A stretch of 64,000 nt of DNA, taken from positions 2,728,001 to 2,792,000 of the forward strand of contig CP092441.1 of NCBI GenBank assembly GCA_030067835.1, given 5' to 3'. Position numbers and translations under genes: made by a program. This document shows, in pieces, positions 37,028 through 45,554 of the stretch. How positions within the stretch are numbered: the first letter of the stretch is position 1; every line of letters begins with the position of its first letter. Source of the DNA: Chakrabartyella piscis. GTDB taxonomy: Bacteria; Bacillota; Clostridia; Lachnospirales; Anaerotignaceae. The notes beneath the pieces are model-generated. The model was given only the letters and a program-made list of their open reading frames with translations, was not told where the DNA came from and did no database searches.

Positions 37028-37837
37028 TCACCTCAACATTTCTGCAATCTGCATTTTGTAATCTGCCACCAAATCTTTCAATTCTAGAACATATTTCTCC
37101 ATGCGTTTTTTGTGAGCATCCAATTTTTCTGGATTTTGCAATAATTCCTTCTGATTATAAGGAAATTGCATTTTGATTTCTTGCATATGTTCTTGTACAC
37201 GTGTCATAAAATTCTGCAATCGTTGTTTTTCTTTATTTAAACTTGCCAATCCATCTTCTATATCTGCTATTTCCTCATCTTGTTCCACCAAAGCTGCAAT
37301 GATACGCAACTGCTCCAATCCACCATGTTGATACGCTTCCACCGCTCTATGGAATAATTCTATTTTTTCTTCTGGTAAATCAGGATGCATATCTGGATGC
37401 AAAACCTTTACAATGGTACGATACAGTTTTTTCAATTCCGCTGTAGCTTCTTTGCTGAGCACCTCATTCTTGCTCCACTCCAAAGCTACATTCATTTGTT
37501 CTATCTTCTGTTTTAATTCCGCTTCGTATTTGATAAATTCTTCTTCTAATATGGCTTCGATACCCTTTAAATCTATCTTTTCTTGGCGATTGATTTTGGC
37601 TTGTATCAATTCCTTCTTTCGTTTCAACCGCAAAACTCTACACTCCAATTGATATGCCTGATATTCTACAGCACCCAATTCAAGCATATATACCGCTTCT
37701 ATATTTTTACATTCTTGATACAGCAACGTATCTCTTTCCAAAACCAGCATAGACAATTCTGTTCGCAATTTTTCTATTTTTTTTCGCAAGAGATCCAAAT
37801 CTGTTTGCAAATATATAATATTGTGTTCTACATCCAT
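37028..37837 (-). CDS. Coiled-coil protein with J-domain
   Basis: 269 residues. Two long charged coiled-coil regions (about 5-130 and 195-265) flank a DnaJ-like segment with the HPD tripeptide: LKKLYRTIVKVLHPDMHPDL, then FHRAVEAYQHGG. J-domains stimulate Hsp70 ATPase; no Gly/Phe region or zinc centre is present, so it is not a general DnaJ. Start at 37837 fits GAGGGG better than an upstream GTG. Its partnership with the HIRAN protein is inferred from operon structure. Confidence 0.75.
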   Translation of the reverse strand: MDVEHNIIYLQTDLDLLRKKIEKLRTELSMLVLERDTLLYQECKNIEAVYMLELGAVEYQAYQLECRVLRLKRKKELIQAKINRQEKIDLKGIEAILEEEFIKYEAELKQKIEQMNVALEWSKNEVLSKEATAELKKLYRTIVKVLHPDMHPDLPEEKIELFHRAVEAYQHGGLEQLRIIAALVEQDEEIADIEDGLASLNKEKQRLQNFMTRVQEHMQEIKMQFPYNQKELLQNPEKLDAHKKRMEKYVLELKDLVADYKMQIAEMLR

Positions 37838-38061
37838 TGCAAACACCCCTCTTTCTCATAAATATACGCAAATCAATACTATTTTTATCATACTCCAATA
37901 CCTATACGATTGCAATATGAAAACAGCCAAATACAAACCTATACCCTATCGAAAAAATTTTAAATTCATTCCTTTTCTTTTTTGTATATTATTCTTACAT
38001 TTACAAATACTACTTGCAAACACATGTAATACACCATTTTGATTTTATTGGAGGTTTGAAT

Positions 38062-38244
38062 ATGAAAGCAACAGGTATTGTAAGAAGAATAGACGATTTG
38101 GGTCGTGTGGTGGTGCCAAAGGAAATCAGAAGAACTTTGCGTATCAGGGAAGGTGACCCGTTACAGACAACATGGACACCATTCGAAAAATACTGCTTTT
38201 CTATGCTGGATTTGGAAAAAAGGATAGGGATTAGTGCTACATAA
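38062..38244 (+). pseudogene. AbrB/SpoVT-type regulator, truncated
   Basis: A perfect N-terminal AbrB-like swapped-hairpin DNA-binding domain, MKATGIVRRIDDLGRVVVPK onward to RIREGDPL, behind GGAGG. The normal continuation (an EIF-type strand and further domain) is missing; instead QTTWTPFEKYCFSMLDLEK follows to a stop at 60 residues. Either a deletion fused it to foreign sequence or it is a short stand-alone DNA binder. It is one of few plus-strand genes and marks the change from core to accessory DNA. Confidence 0.65.
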
Positions 38245-38352
38245 TATATGAAAAGTGCATAAATGACTGTGCGTATCCACAAGGGGTATTTCGAGGGAAA
38301 ACGAATTATTTCTTCCAATATATTACATACTCTTTATCTAAAGAAATGAACA

Positions 38353-38402
38353 AAGCCTACAAACTCCGCTGATTTTACGAAGTTTGTAGGCTTAATTTTT
38401 TA
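38353..38402 (+). terminator. Terminator hairpin, repeated unit copy 1
   Basis: AAGCCTACAAACT (38353-38365) pairs with AGTTTGTAGGCTT (38381-38393), then AATTTTTT. A near copy with the same loop end lies at 47868-47915. It would stop transcription from the AbrB fragment. Confidence 0.75.
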
Positions 38403-38490
38403 TGCATTTGTTTTGCTATACCCCCATCATTTCAAAATAATAACTTATTTTGAAATGATAAACATACTTTTTCTAATTGCATTTTAAATA

Positions 38491-38875
38491 GATAACGTTA
38501 AACCACACAAGACGATCGCAAACCAATCGTCTGAAATTGAATCCTGCTCAACTACAAAACAGCTTGTTTTTATCACTACTCTCAATCAGTACCACCAGCT
38601 TAGCTGGTGGTTTGCTCTGTGGCTATAAGCCACTCTTACCCGCCAACCTCTAAAGAGGCATAAATTTTCTTACTTCTGCACTACTTGCCTTACAGCTCTA
38701 TCGAGCCTTATAAAGTTAATATTATCCAGTGTATAATTAGTTGTTATTTTCATTCTTGATAATCTTCTTTGAAAATCATTTTACTGATAATTCATTTATG
38801 CTATTTCAAAGAAGATTTTGTACTTAAAGCTAAAGCTACTCAGAACTCACCTGCATAGCAGGTGGATTTTTTTGT
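38491..38875. mobile_element. Structured non-coding DNA resembling IS200/IS605 ends
   Basis: In the 640-bp gap before the glycyl-radical gene there are four perfect hairpins: ACCACCAGC/GCTGGTGGT (38591-38611), GTGGCT/AGCCAC (38619-38633), CCTCT/AGAGG (38647-38658) and CACCTGC/GCAGGTG (38848-38864). There is also a 14-bp inverted repeat AATCTTCTTTGAAA (38761) with its partner near 38806. Subterminal hairpins at each end without terminal inverted repeats are the layout of IS200/IS605 elements and their non-autonomous derivatives. No transposase is present. A structured RNA is the alternative. Confidence 0.45.
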
Positions 38876-38885
38876 CTATGCTACA

Positions 38886-41225
38886 TTAAATATCTTTATA
38901 CTCCGTTCTTTTGATGATTTCATCTTGTGTTTCCTTAATCAAACTGGTGAATACAGCACTAAAACCAGAAACTCGTACCACAAGTTCTCTATGCTTTTCT
39001 GGATGATTTTGTGCATCAATCAATGTGTCACGACCCACTACATTGAATTGTATTTCGCCACCACCTTGTGCTGCATACGCATCAATGAGCATACGAAGCG
39101 CCTTTTCATGGCTTGCTTTGTCAAAGAAAGAAGGTGTGAATTTCATATCCATTACCATACCATTGGTTGCACCAGTCAAATCTGTTTTCAACATAGAATT
39201 TAAGCTGGCAGTCGGTCCAACCACATCTTTTCCTTGTACAGGTGAAAAGGCACTTGCCATTGCTTCTCCTTTTCGTTTGCCATCAGGCAATGCTCCTGTA
39301 TAGATTCCCATTTTTGCATGATCTTCCACAGAATACAATCCCATTTGCCATTTGCCACCACGAGGATTGTCCATAGATTGGATTTGTTTTGTTGCTGCAT
39401 CAACAATATCTGCCATCAACAAATCTACACTATCTTTGTCATTTCCATACTTAGGACAACGTTCAATGTCATACACAAGTTCATCATATCCCACATAATC
39501 TGCTGCCATAGCATTTTTGAAGGTTTCTAAAGTATATCGTTTTTCTTCAAATACCAACTGACGGATTGCTGCAAGTGAATCTGCTACATTGGCAAGACCA
39601 CATAAATTTATACCTGTATTGTTGTAAATTGCACCACCTGCTGTAATATCTTTTCCTGTTTCAATACAACCTTCCATTAATGTAGAAAGGAATGGTGTTG
39701 GATAACATTCAGGCAAAGCAGTATCCAAACGATTTATAGAAGTCATGGAGAACTGCAAATGATGTGTCAACTCATATTTGTACCAATCCAAAAGCTCTGC
39801 AAAACTGTTCACTTCAGAAATATCATTCTTTTGGAACAGAGGGAATATATAATCTTTGATGATTTTATCCCCCAATTTCAAAGATGGCATGGATGCACTA
39901 CCAATAACAGTACCCACAGCTGTACAAGTGCTTTTTCCTGCAAAGAACATCAATTCTAGAATTTTTGCTACATTTACACGCAAGCATTCTGTTTTGGAAT
40001 ATTCTTTACCAGGACAACCCATTTCTACACAACCAATCAAACCATAGTTGGTGGCATCTTCTTTGCTTTGACCCATACGCATTTTGGCAGGAATACAGAA
40101 ATCATCAATGAAGAAAGCAGGCAAACCAATTCCTGTTTTCAACAATTCCAAAGATTCTTGCCAAACTTCTTCTGGCATGGATTTATGATATCGCAAACAA
40201 AGAAGTGGTTGGTCAAAGAGTGTTTTTCTACAAGCTTGTAGCATCATAATGGTCAATGGATTGGATACATAATTGCCATCTACATCCAAACCACCAATGG
40301 TAATGTTTTGGTATCCATGCAAAGTAACCCCAAATTTCACCCAAAGTGCATCAATGATATCCACTGCTTCTTCATGTGATATTCTACCTGCTTTCAAGTC
40401 TGCTTCATAGAAAGGATGTAGATACATATCCAAACGCCCAAAGGAGAAAGAAGCTGGGAAGCTTTCTGCATATAGCATTTCATGGGTCAACCAAATCAAT
40501 TGTACCGCTTCTAGGAATGTACGAGGCTTTCCACCTGCAATATGACGCAAAGCATCTTCCAATTTTGCCAAATGTTCTTTTTCTTCTACTTTATTTGTTG
40601 TTGCAATCAATTGTGCAGCATACTCTGCATAACGATTGATGTATTGAATTGCTGCTTTTTCTGTAATCAACATTGCTTCCAAATCTATGGTTGCAGTTCC
40701 TGTTGCTTCTTTGAGAGCTGCTTCTGTTTTTTCTATCAATCCATCAAAACCAGTGTTGATCAATCTTTCATAACCAGGAAGAATATGTCCAGTTTCCCAA
40801 TGTTTGTATAACCAATGGGATACACAATGGGCAAATGTTTCCATTTCTTGTGCTTCTTTGGAATCTGGTGAAAAACCATTGAGTTTTGCGCCTACTTCAG
40901 CTTCTTCAAATGTATCAATCCCTGTAGGTGGTCGAAACAGTGGATCGTAATCATCTGGCATATTCAATGGAAAAGTTGGTCTGTATGTATAGCGATAAGA
41001 AAAGCCAGCCAAAACATCATATGGTTGGATCAGAATTTTTTTTCCTGCCAAAAAAGCAGCAAAACCATGGGCAATACGCAATTTCACATGGGAATCTGCG
41101 TATTCTTCATATGCTTTTTCATAATATGGTGTTCTTGTTGGAATTTGCTTACGATCATGATCATCATGTCGATGGTCTATGAGGTACTGTACGCGTGAAC
41201 TTGCTTGTAATTTTTGTTGGTTCAA
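38886..41225 (-). CDS. Glycyl-radical enzyme, PFL2-like dehydratase/lyase clade
   Basis: 779 residues. Typical segments are TGHILPGYERLINTGFDGL, the thiyl-radical motif NYGLIGCVEMGCPGKEYS with Cys and the general-base Glu, and the C-terminal glycyl loop VVRVSGFSAVF, where Phe replaces the usual Tyr after the radical Gly. GCVE is shared by eliminating enzymes (diol and glycerol dehydratases, choline or sulfonate lyases), so the reaction is probably a C-O, C-N or C-S cleavage. The substrate cannot be assigned from sequence alone. Start TTG at 41225 has AAGGAG at proper spacing; a GTG nine bases upstream sits on the ribosome site. It is last in an operon with its activase and a TRAP transporter for anionic substrates. 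Confidence 0.85.
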   Translation of the reverse strand: MNQQKLQASSRVQYLIDHRHDDHDRKQIPTRTPYYEKAYEEYADSHVKLRIAHGFAAFLAGKKILIQPYDVLAGFSYRYTYRPTFPLNMPDDYDPLFRPPTGIDTFEEAEVGAKLNGFSPDSKEAQEMETFAHCVSHWLYKHWETGHILPGYERLINTGFDGLIEKTEAALKEATGTATIDLEAMLITEKAAIQYINRYAEYAAQLIATTNKVEEKEHLAKLEDALRHIAGGKPRTFLEAVQLIWLTHEMLYAESFPASFSFGRLDMYLHPFYEADLKAGRISHEEAVDIIDALWVKFGVTLHGYQNITIGGLDVDGNYVSNPLTIMMLQACRKTLFDQPLLCLRYHKSMPEEVWQESLELLKTGIGLPAFFIDDFCIPAKMRMGQSKEDATNYGLIGCVEMGCPGKEYSKTECLRVNVAKILELMFFAGKSTCTAVGTVIGSASMPSLKLGDKIIKDYIFPLFQKNDISEVNSFAELLDWYKYELTHHLQFSMTSINRLDTALPECYPTPFLSTLMEGCIETGKDITAGGAIYNNTGINLCGLANVADSLAAIRQLVFEEKRYTLETFKNAMAADYVGYDELVYDIERCPKYGNDKDSVDLLMADIVDAATKQIQSMDNPRGGKWQMGLYSVEDHAKMGIYTGALPDGKRKGEAMASAFSPVQGKDVVGPTASLNSMLKTDLTGATNGMVMDMKFTPSFFDKASHEKALRMLIDAYAAQGGGEIQFNVVGRDTLIDAQNHPEKHRELVVRVSGFSAVFTSLIKETQDEIIKRTEYKDI

Positions 41226-41288
41226 GTAACTCACTCCTTATCTTTATCTGGACAATAACATAATTTTATAAATTTATTTATAAATCTG

Positions 41289-42191
41289 TCAACCAATCAC
41301 TGCATGTAAACCCTTTTCCAAATATTGCTGCAAAAAGGATTCCATCACTTCTTCAGGTGGCGGATTTTGATTTTTCATCTTAGAAGTTATACCAATCTCT
41401 TCATATTTCCCCACTCCATAAGCATGATATGGCAACAACTGAATCAAGTCAATATGCTCTAGCGAACGCAAAAAAGTCGAAATTGCTTCTTGCTCTTCTG
41501 TTGTTGCATTGCATCCTGGAATAATGGGTACACGAATGGTATAACTGACTCCTAGGGTATCCAAAGTTTGTATGTTATGTAAAATACGTTGATTGGGTAC
41601 TGTTGTCCATTTCTTGTGAAGATGGGAAGTATACCCTTTGATATCATATAAAAACAGATCTGTAACAGACAACAATTTTTCATATTCTGTAAATGGAACA
41701 TTTCCTGCAGTATCCACAGCAACATGTAACCCTTCTTCTTTACATTTTTTTGCCAAAATTGCCACTTCATCTGCAAATAAAAGGGGTTCTCCACCAGAAA
41801 AAGTCACACCACCACCAGAAGATTCAAAATACGCTTTGTCTTTTAAAATCTCTTTGACCAAAGCATCTGCATTCCATTGGGTGCCAATCAACTCCAATGC
41901 CTTATGGTGACATTGGGCAACACAAAGACCACAATGTGTGCATAGTTGTCTATTGAGCACATGTACTCCATCTTCTATTTTATGTGCTCCATTTGGACAG
42001 ACAAATTCACATCTGCCACAATTGACGCAAAGATTCCCTTTCCACTGTAATATCTGTGCCATAGGGATACATTCTGGGTTGTGACACCAAAGACAAGCCA
42101 AATTGCAACCTTTGAAAAACACAGTGGTACGAATCCCTGGACCATCATCTAAAGAAAAACGTTGTATATTACTGATGTATATATGCCCCAT
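41289..42191 (-). CDS. Glycyl-radical enzyme activating enzyme (radical SAM)
   Basis: 300 residues. It makes the glycyl radical on the adjacent enzyme. Radical-SAM motif in FFKGCNLACLWCHNPE (CxxxCxxC), two ferredoxin-like cluster motifs inserted after it (CVNCGRCEFVCPNGA; CTHCGLCVAQCHHKA) as in PflC-type activases of dehydratases and lyases, then GGGVTFSGGEPLLFADEV. Start at 42191 with upstream GGAAGGGAG; longer frames lack a site. It lies 63 bases before the enzyme gene and 185 after dctM. Confidence 0.93.
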   Translation of the reverse strand: MGHIYISNIQRFSLDDGPGIRTTVFFKGCNLACLWCHNPECIPMAQILQWKGNLCVNCGRCEFVCPNGAHKIEDGVHVLNRQLCTHCGLCVAQCHHKALELIGTQWNADALVKEILKDKAYFESSGGGVTFSGGEPLLFADEVAILAKKCKEEGLHVAVDTAGNVPFTEYEKLLSVTDLFLYDIKGYTSHLHKKWTTVPNQRILHNIQTLDTLGVSYTIRVPIIPGCNATTEEQEAISTFLRSLEHIDLIQLLPYHAYGVGKYEEIGITSKMKNQNPPPEEVMESFLQQYLEKGLHAVIG

Positions 42192-42376
42192 ATATAGGCA
42201 TCTCCCTTCCATAATAAAAACAGGAACCTCTTCTGTATACCAATCCATTTTATATGTTTCAAAAAGAGTATGGAAAACCATCCTTCAAACTATAGTCTGA
42301 TAAAATGGAAGTTTATTTTCTGTGAATTTGATGGGAAAAAGGCCTATTCGATGTATGGAATAAACCTTTTTCTGAA

Positions 42377-43687
42377 TTATATACCAAAACTTTGTTGCAT
42401 AATCAACTCTGGCAACCACAAAGAGATTTGTGGAATGTATGTAGTGAGAAGCAATGTTGGAATATAAGCGAATACAATAATCGCCATACAAGGTTTCATC
42501 ATGTCTCTTGCACTTACTCTGCAAATTCTAGCACCTAAGTATAAGAATGGTGCTGTTGGTGGTGTAATGTTACCCATTCCCAAGTTGACACCCAATATTG
42601 CTGCCATTTGATAAGGGCTAATACCCAATTCCATTGCAATTGGGATTAAAATTGGAGTACAAAGAAGTGTACCACTCACATCGTCCATCAACATGCCAAT
42701 CAAAACCAAAAATAGATTGATCATAATCAAAATTACATATTTGTTTTCTGAAACAGAAAGCAAAAGATCCAATACGATTCCTGGCAAATCTTCCATAACC
42801 AAAATACGACTCATTACCATAATGATGGCAAGCATAACCATGATAACACCTGTTGTAGTAGCAGAACTGATGAAGTTTTCTTTCAAATCTCTCCATCTCA
42901 TACCTTTATAAATATAAATGCTGACAGGCAAAGCATATACAATTGCAACAGCAGCTGCTTCAGAAGGTGTCATAAAACCACCATAAATACCACCCAATAC
43001 AATAATAGGCATAAACAAAGCTGGCAAAGCACGTACAGTGGATTTTCCTGTTTCTTTCATCCACACCTCTGGTGAAACAGATTCTGCCAAGATAATATCT
43101 TTATTTGTTTTGGAAAGCACATATCCCACAATGGAAATCAATGCAGTTAAAATAAGTCCAGGTACAACTGTAGATAAGAAACATGCCAATACAGATAATT
43201 GACCAGACCAAGCATACAAAATTTGAATGGAACTTGGTGGAATCAACATACCCAAAGGTGCTGCACAACAAAGAACTGCTGCTGCAATACCCATATTATA
43301 TTTCTTTTCATGCATCTTAGGTGCCAAAATAGAACCCACACATGACAATGTTGCAGCACCACTACCACAAATAGAACCAAAAATGGCACATGTGACTGTA
43401 GCTACAATACAAAGAGAACCACGAATACGTCCTACAAATTTTTCTACCCAGTCCACCAGAGCAGAGCCAATCATCCCTTTTTCCATAATGCCACCTACCA
43501 AAATAAAAAGAGGAATTGCAAGCAAAACCACACCATTCAATTTGCTATAGGCTGTAGGAAGCAAGAATGCTGGATCGTATCCCAAAGAAACAGTAAACCA
43601 AATGGTAGCAGCTCCAAATGCGTACACAACAGGAACCCCTAAAATAACACAACCAATTAAAATAATAAAACCAATTCCTAATTCCAT
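42377..43687 (-). CDS. dctM: TRAP transporter large membrane subunit (DctM)
   Basis: 436 residues with about 12 hydrophobic helices. Family phrases IPLFILVGGIMEKG, GSICGSGAATLSCVGSILAP, PLGMLIPPSSIQILYAW and GNITPPTAPFLYLGARIC fit DctM of sodium-driven TRAP systems, which import organic anions together with DctQ and the binding protein DctP. Its ATG overlaps the dctQ stop by ten bases. Because dctQ is interrupted upstream, transcription from the operon promoter may not reach dctM and the enzyme genes unless the insertion sequence allows read-through. Confidence 0.95.
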   Translation of the reverse strand: MELGIGFIILIGCVILGVPVVYAFGAATIWFTVSLGYDPAFLLPTAYSKLNGVVLLAIPLFILVGGIMEKGMIGSALVDWVEKFVGRIRGSLCIVATVTCAIFGSICGSGAATLSCVGSILAPKMHEKKYNMGIAAAVLCCAAPLGMLIPPSSIQILYAWSGQLSVLACFLSTVVPGLILTALISIVGYVLSKTNKDIILAESVSPEVWMKETGKSTVRALPALFMPIIVLGGIYGGFMTPSEAAAVAIVYALPVSIYIYKGMRWRDLKENFISSATTTGVIMVMLAIIMVMSRILVMEDLPGIVLDLLLSVSENKYVILIMINLFLVLIGMLMDDVSGTLLCTPILIPIAMELGISPYQMAAILGVNLGMGNITPPTAPFLYLGARICRVSARDMMKPCMAIIVFAYIPTLLLTTYIPQISLWLPELIMQQSFGI

Positions 43688-43946
43688 TCAGATTCACCTA
43701 CCTCTTCTAACTCTACTTGTGGTGCTTTTTTAATGAGTTTGATAAAATCAACCACAGAATAAAATAACATTAATATAAATCCAATCAACAGTGGTAGTTG
43801 AGAATACACCAAAGGAATTTTAAGACCTACACTCTTACCTCCAGATTGTATGCTCCAAATAATATACTCTACACTCCAAACCATAAATACTGCACATACT
43901 ACAATGCTGATGAAAGAAATCAAACATTTTACAAATTTCAATTTCT

Positions 43947-45150
43947 GAAAATTGCAATAACAAATTGAACACTTTTGAAATAAAGTTTACTGCTTGGTTC
44001 TTCTATAAATTTGATCAAGCTGATCTTCAAATAATTCTTCTGGTGTGTAATATCCCAATCTCTTTGTTGGGGTTGCGTTGATTTCATCCGAAAACGCCAA
44101 GATTTGCTCGGGAGAAAATTTTGTGATAGAGGTGGATTTTGGAATGAATTTACGCAAAACACGATTTGACCGCTCATTCACCGGACGCTCCCAAGAAGAA
44201 TATGGATGGGCAAAATAAACCTCGCTACCTAGATTCTCGAAGTCTGAAAAACTGGCAAATTCACTTCCGTTATCTGTGGTAATGCTACGAAACACTTGAT
44301 TGAATTTGTCTCCAAACTGTTGATGGAGCTGTTTCATTGCAGAGGCAACTCCGTCAGCGGTTTTTTCATCAATACGCAGGGTAATATAGTAACCCGTCAG
44401 CCGTTCAACAATGCTGAAAACGGCTGCTTCGCCCTTCTTTTTTTGACCCAAAACGGTATCAGATTCCCAGTGACCAAAGGTGTTTCTGAGGACAACTTCA
44501 AGAGGACGTTCTTCTATACTTTTTCCGTATAAACGCTTAGAAATACGGGGTTTTCCCTGTGGTCGACGTGTCAATATTTCTGGAAGGTCGAATAAAGAGA
44601 GGGGCAATTCTCCGCTTCTCAATCGGTTGTAGAGTGTTTTGGTACATGGAATGGTGTCTGGAGGAAATAACCCAAGCAACCTTGCACGACCCACGCAAGA
44701 ATCAAACGACCTTTTGTGTTCTTTCACTTGCTTTACCAACCAAGAAATAAACTGCGAATCCTGAAATGACTTCTTAGGACGACGACAACGGCTCCGATTT
44801 TCTTTGTAAACGGTAGCGCCTCTCTTTGCAGAGTAAGTAGGCTTTCTCCCACGACCGGAGTAAGCTGGCGTGCCTCTTTCCAACTCATATCCTATTGTGG
44901 AAGGGCTACAATTCAGCTCACCAGCGATTGCTCTATTAGAGTAACCCAGTTTGTGTAGGTGTTGGATTGCTCCACGCTCTTCCGCTCCTAAGTGTTGCCC
45001 CTTCTTGCGTTCTACTGGATTTGTGCTATAATTGGTATTGTCCATAGTATTTGGCTCCTTCTCTTAGAATCTTGTGTGGTAACTTTATTCTAACAGAAAA
45101 TCCATTCACTGTGGACTTTTTTATGTGTTCAATTTGATTATACAATTAAC
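43947..45150 (-). mobile_element. IS30-family insertion sequence inside dctQ
   Basis: 1204 bp bounded by imperfect 26-bp inverted repeats whose inner part CAAATTGAACAC is perfect. It is flanked by a 15-bp direct repeat CAAATTTCAATTTCT at 43932-43946 and 45151-45165. Precise loss of the element and one repeat copy restores dctQ. The duplication is longer than the 2-3 bp usual for the family. One intact transposase gene. Confidence 0.93.
43987..45045 (-). CDS. IS30-family transposase
   Basis: 352 residues. N-terminal HTH (LGYSNRAIAGELNCSPSTIG) that binds the terminal repeats, then the DDE core: Asp in FGHWESDTVLGQKKKG, Asp in ITTDNGSEFASF, and the Glu region in HPYSSWERPVNERSNRVLRK. It cuts and joins element ends. 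The full-length gene suggests an active copy. Confidence 0.96.
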   Translation of the reverse strand: MDNTNYSTNPVERKKGQHLGAEERGAIQHLHKLGYSNRAIAGELNCSPSTIGYELERGTPAYSGRGRKPTYSAKRGATVYKENRSRCRRPKKSFQDSQFISWLVKQVKEHKRSFDSCVGRARLLGLFPPDTIPCTKTLYNRLRSGELPLSLFDLPEILTRRPQGKPRISKRLYGKSIEERPLEVVLRNTFGHWESDTVLGQKKKGEAAVFSIVERLTGYYITLRIDEKTADGVASAMKQLHQQFGDKFNQVFRSITTDNGSEFASFSDFENLGSEVYFAHPYSSWERPVNERSNRVLRKFIPKSTSITKFSPEQILAFSDEINATPTKRLGYYTPEELFEDQLDQIYRRTKQ

Positions 45151-45486
45151 CAAATTTCAATTTCTTAGGATTTTTGATTAAATCTGTACAGATATCTGCT
45201 TTGATATGGCTATCTTCATAACTGCCATATACCCCACCAATCCAATAAAGCCACATTGCAACCACAGTAACAACCTCTTCTTGCCCAAAGAAATCTTTTG
45301 TCAATACATATCGCATAAATACGCCAACTGCTACAAGGAAAGTTGCAAGCCCACTGGTAATTACCAAAATACTACGTTCTCCCATCAGGAGCAATTTCCA
45401 CCCCTTTGTTTCTTCAATGGGTTTTCTCGTCGCCATATACTTCACTCCTTTCTTTTTTTACTATAAAGTCCATCGTATTTTGAACA

Positions 45487-45515
45487 ATACCGCACAAACT
45501 GAATTTGTGCGGTAT
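45487..45515 (-). promoter_or_regulatory. Intercistronic hairpin between dctP and dctQ
   Basis: A perfect 12-bp stem, ATACCGCACAAA with TTTGTGCGGTAT, loop 5 bases, in the gap between the dctP stop (45555) and the dctQ start (45436). No T run follows on the minus strand, so it is more likely an RNA-stabilising or processing hairpin that keeps dctP message in excess, as often seen for binding-protein genes. Confidence 0.6.
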
Positions 45516-45554
45516 GCTAAGTTATCATCTCATATAGGTTATACCACCCATATA

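Larger units (their letters stand above)
43678..45436 (-). pseudogene. dctQ: TRAP transporter small subunit (DctQ), split by IS30-family element
   Basis: The 5' part (45436-45151) starts MATRKPIEETKGWKLLLMGE with AAAGGAG before it and includes helices ILVITSGLATFLVAVGVFMR and VVAMWLYWIGGVYGSYEDSH. The 3' part (43946-43678) continues VKCLISFISIVVCAVFMVW to the end. Collapsing the 15-bp duplication gives ...NPKKLKF joined to VKCLIS in frame and a 179-residue DctQ. In the present sequence the first half reads two residues past the junction and stops, so the TRAP complex should lack its small subunit. Confidence 0.93.

Noticed and set aside
38245..38880. Structured gap as a known riboswitch or T-box
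   Set aside because: No T-box or recognised aptamer core was seen, and the nearest downstream gene on the plus strand is absent; the glycyl-radical gene is on the opposite strand.
38886..42191. Glycyl-radical pair as choline TMA-lyase (cutC/cutD)
   Set aside because: No microcompartment shell, aldehyde or alcohol dehydrogenase genes nearby, the protein is shorter, and the TRAP transporter does not fit choline uptake.
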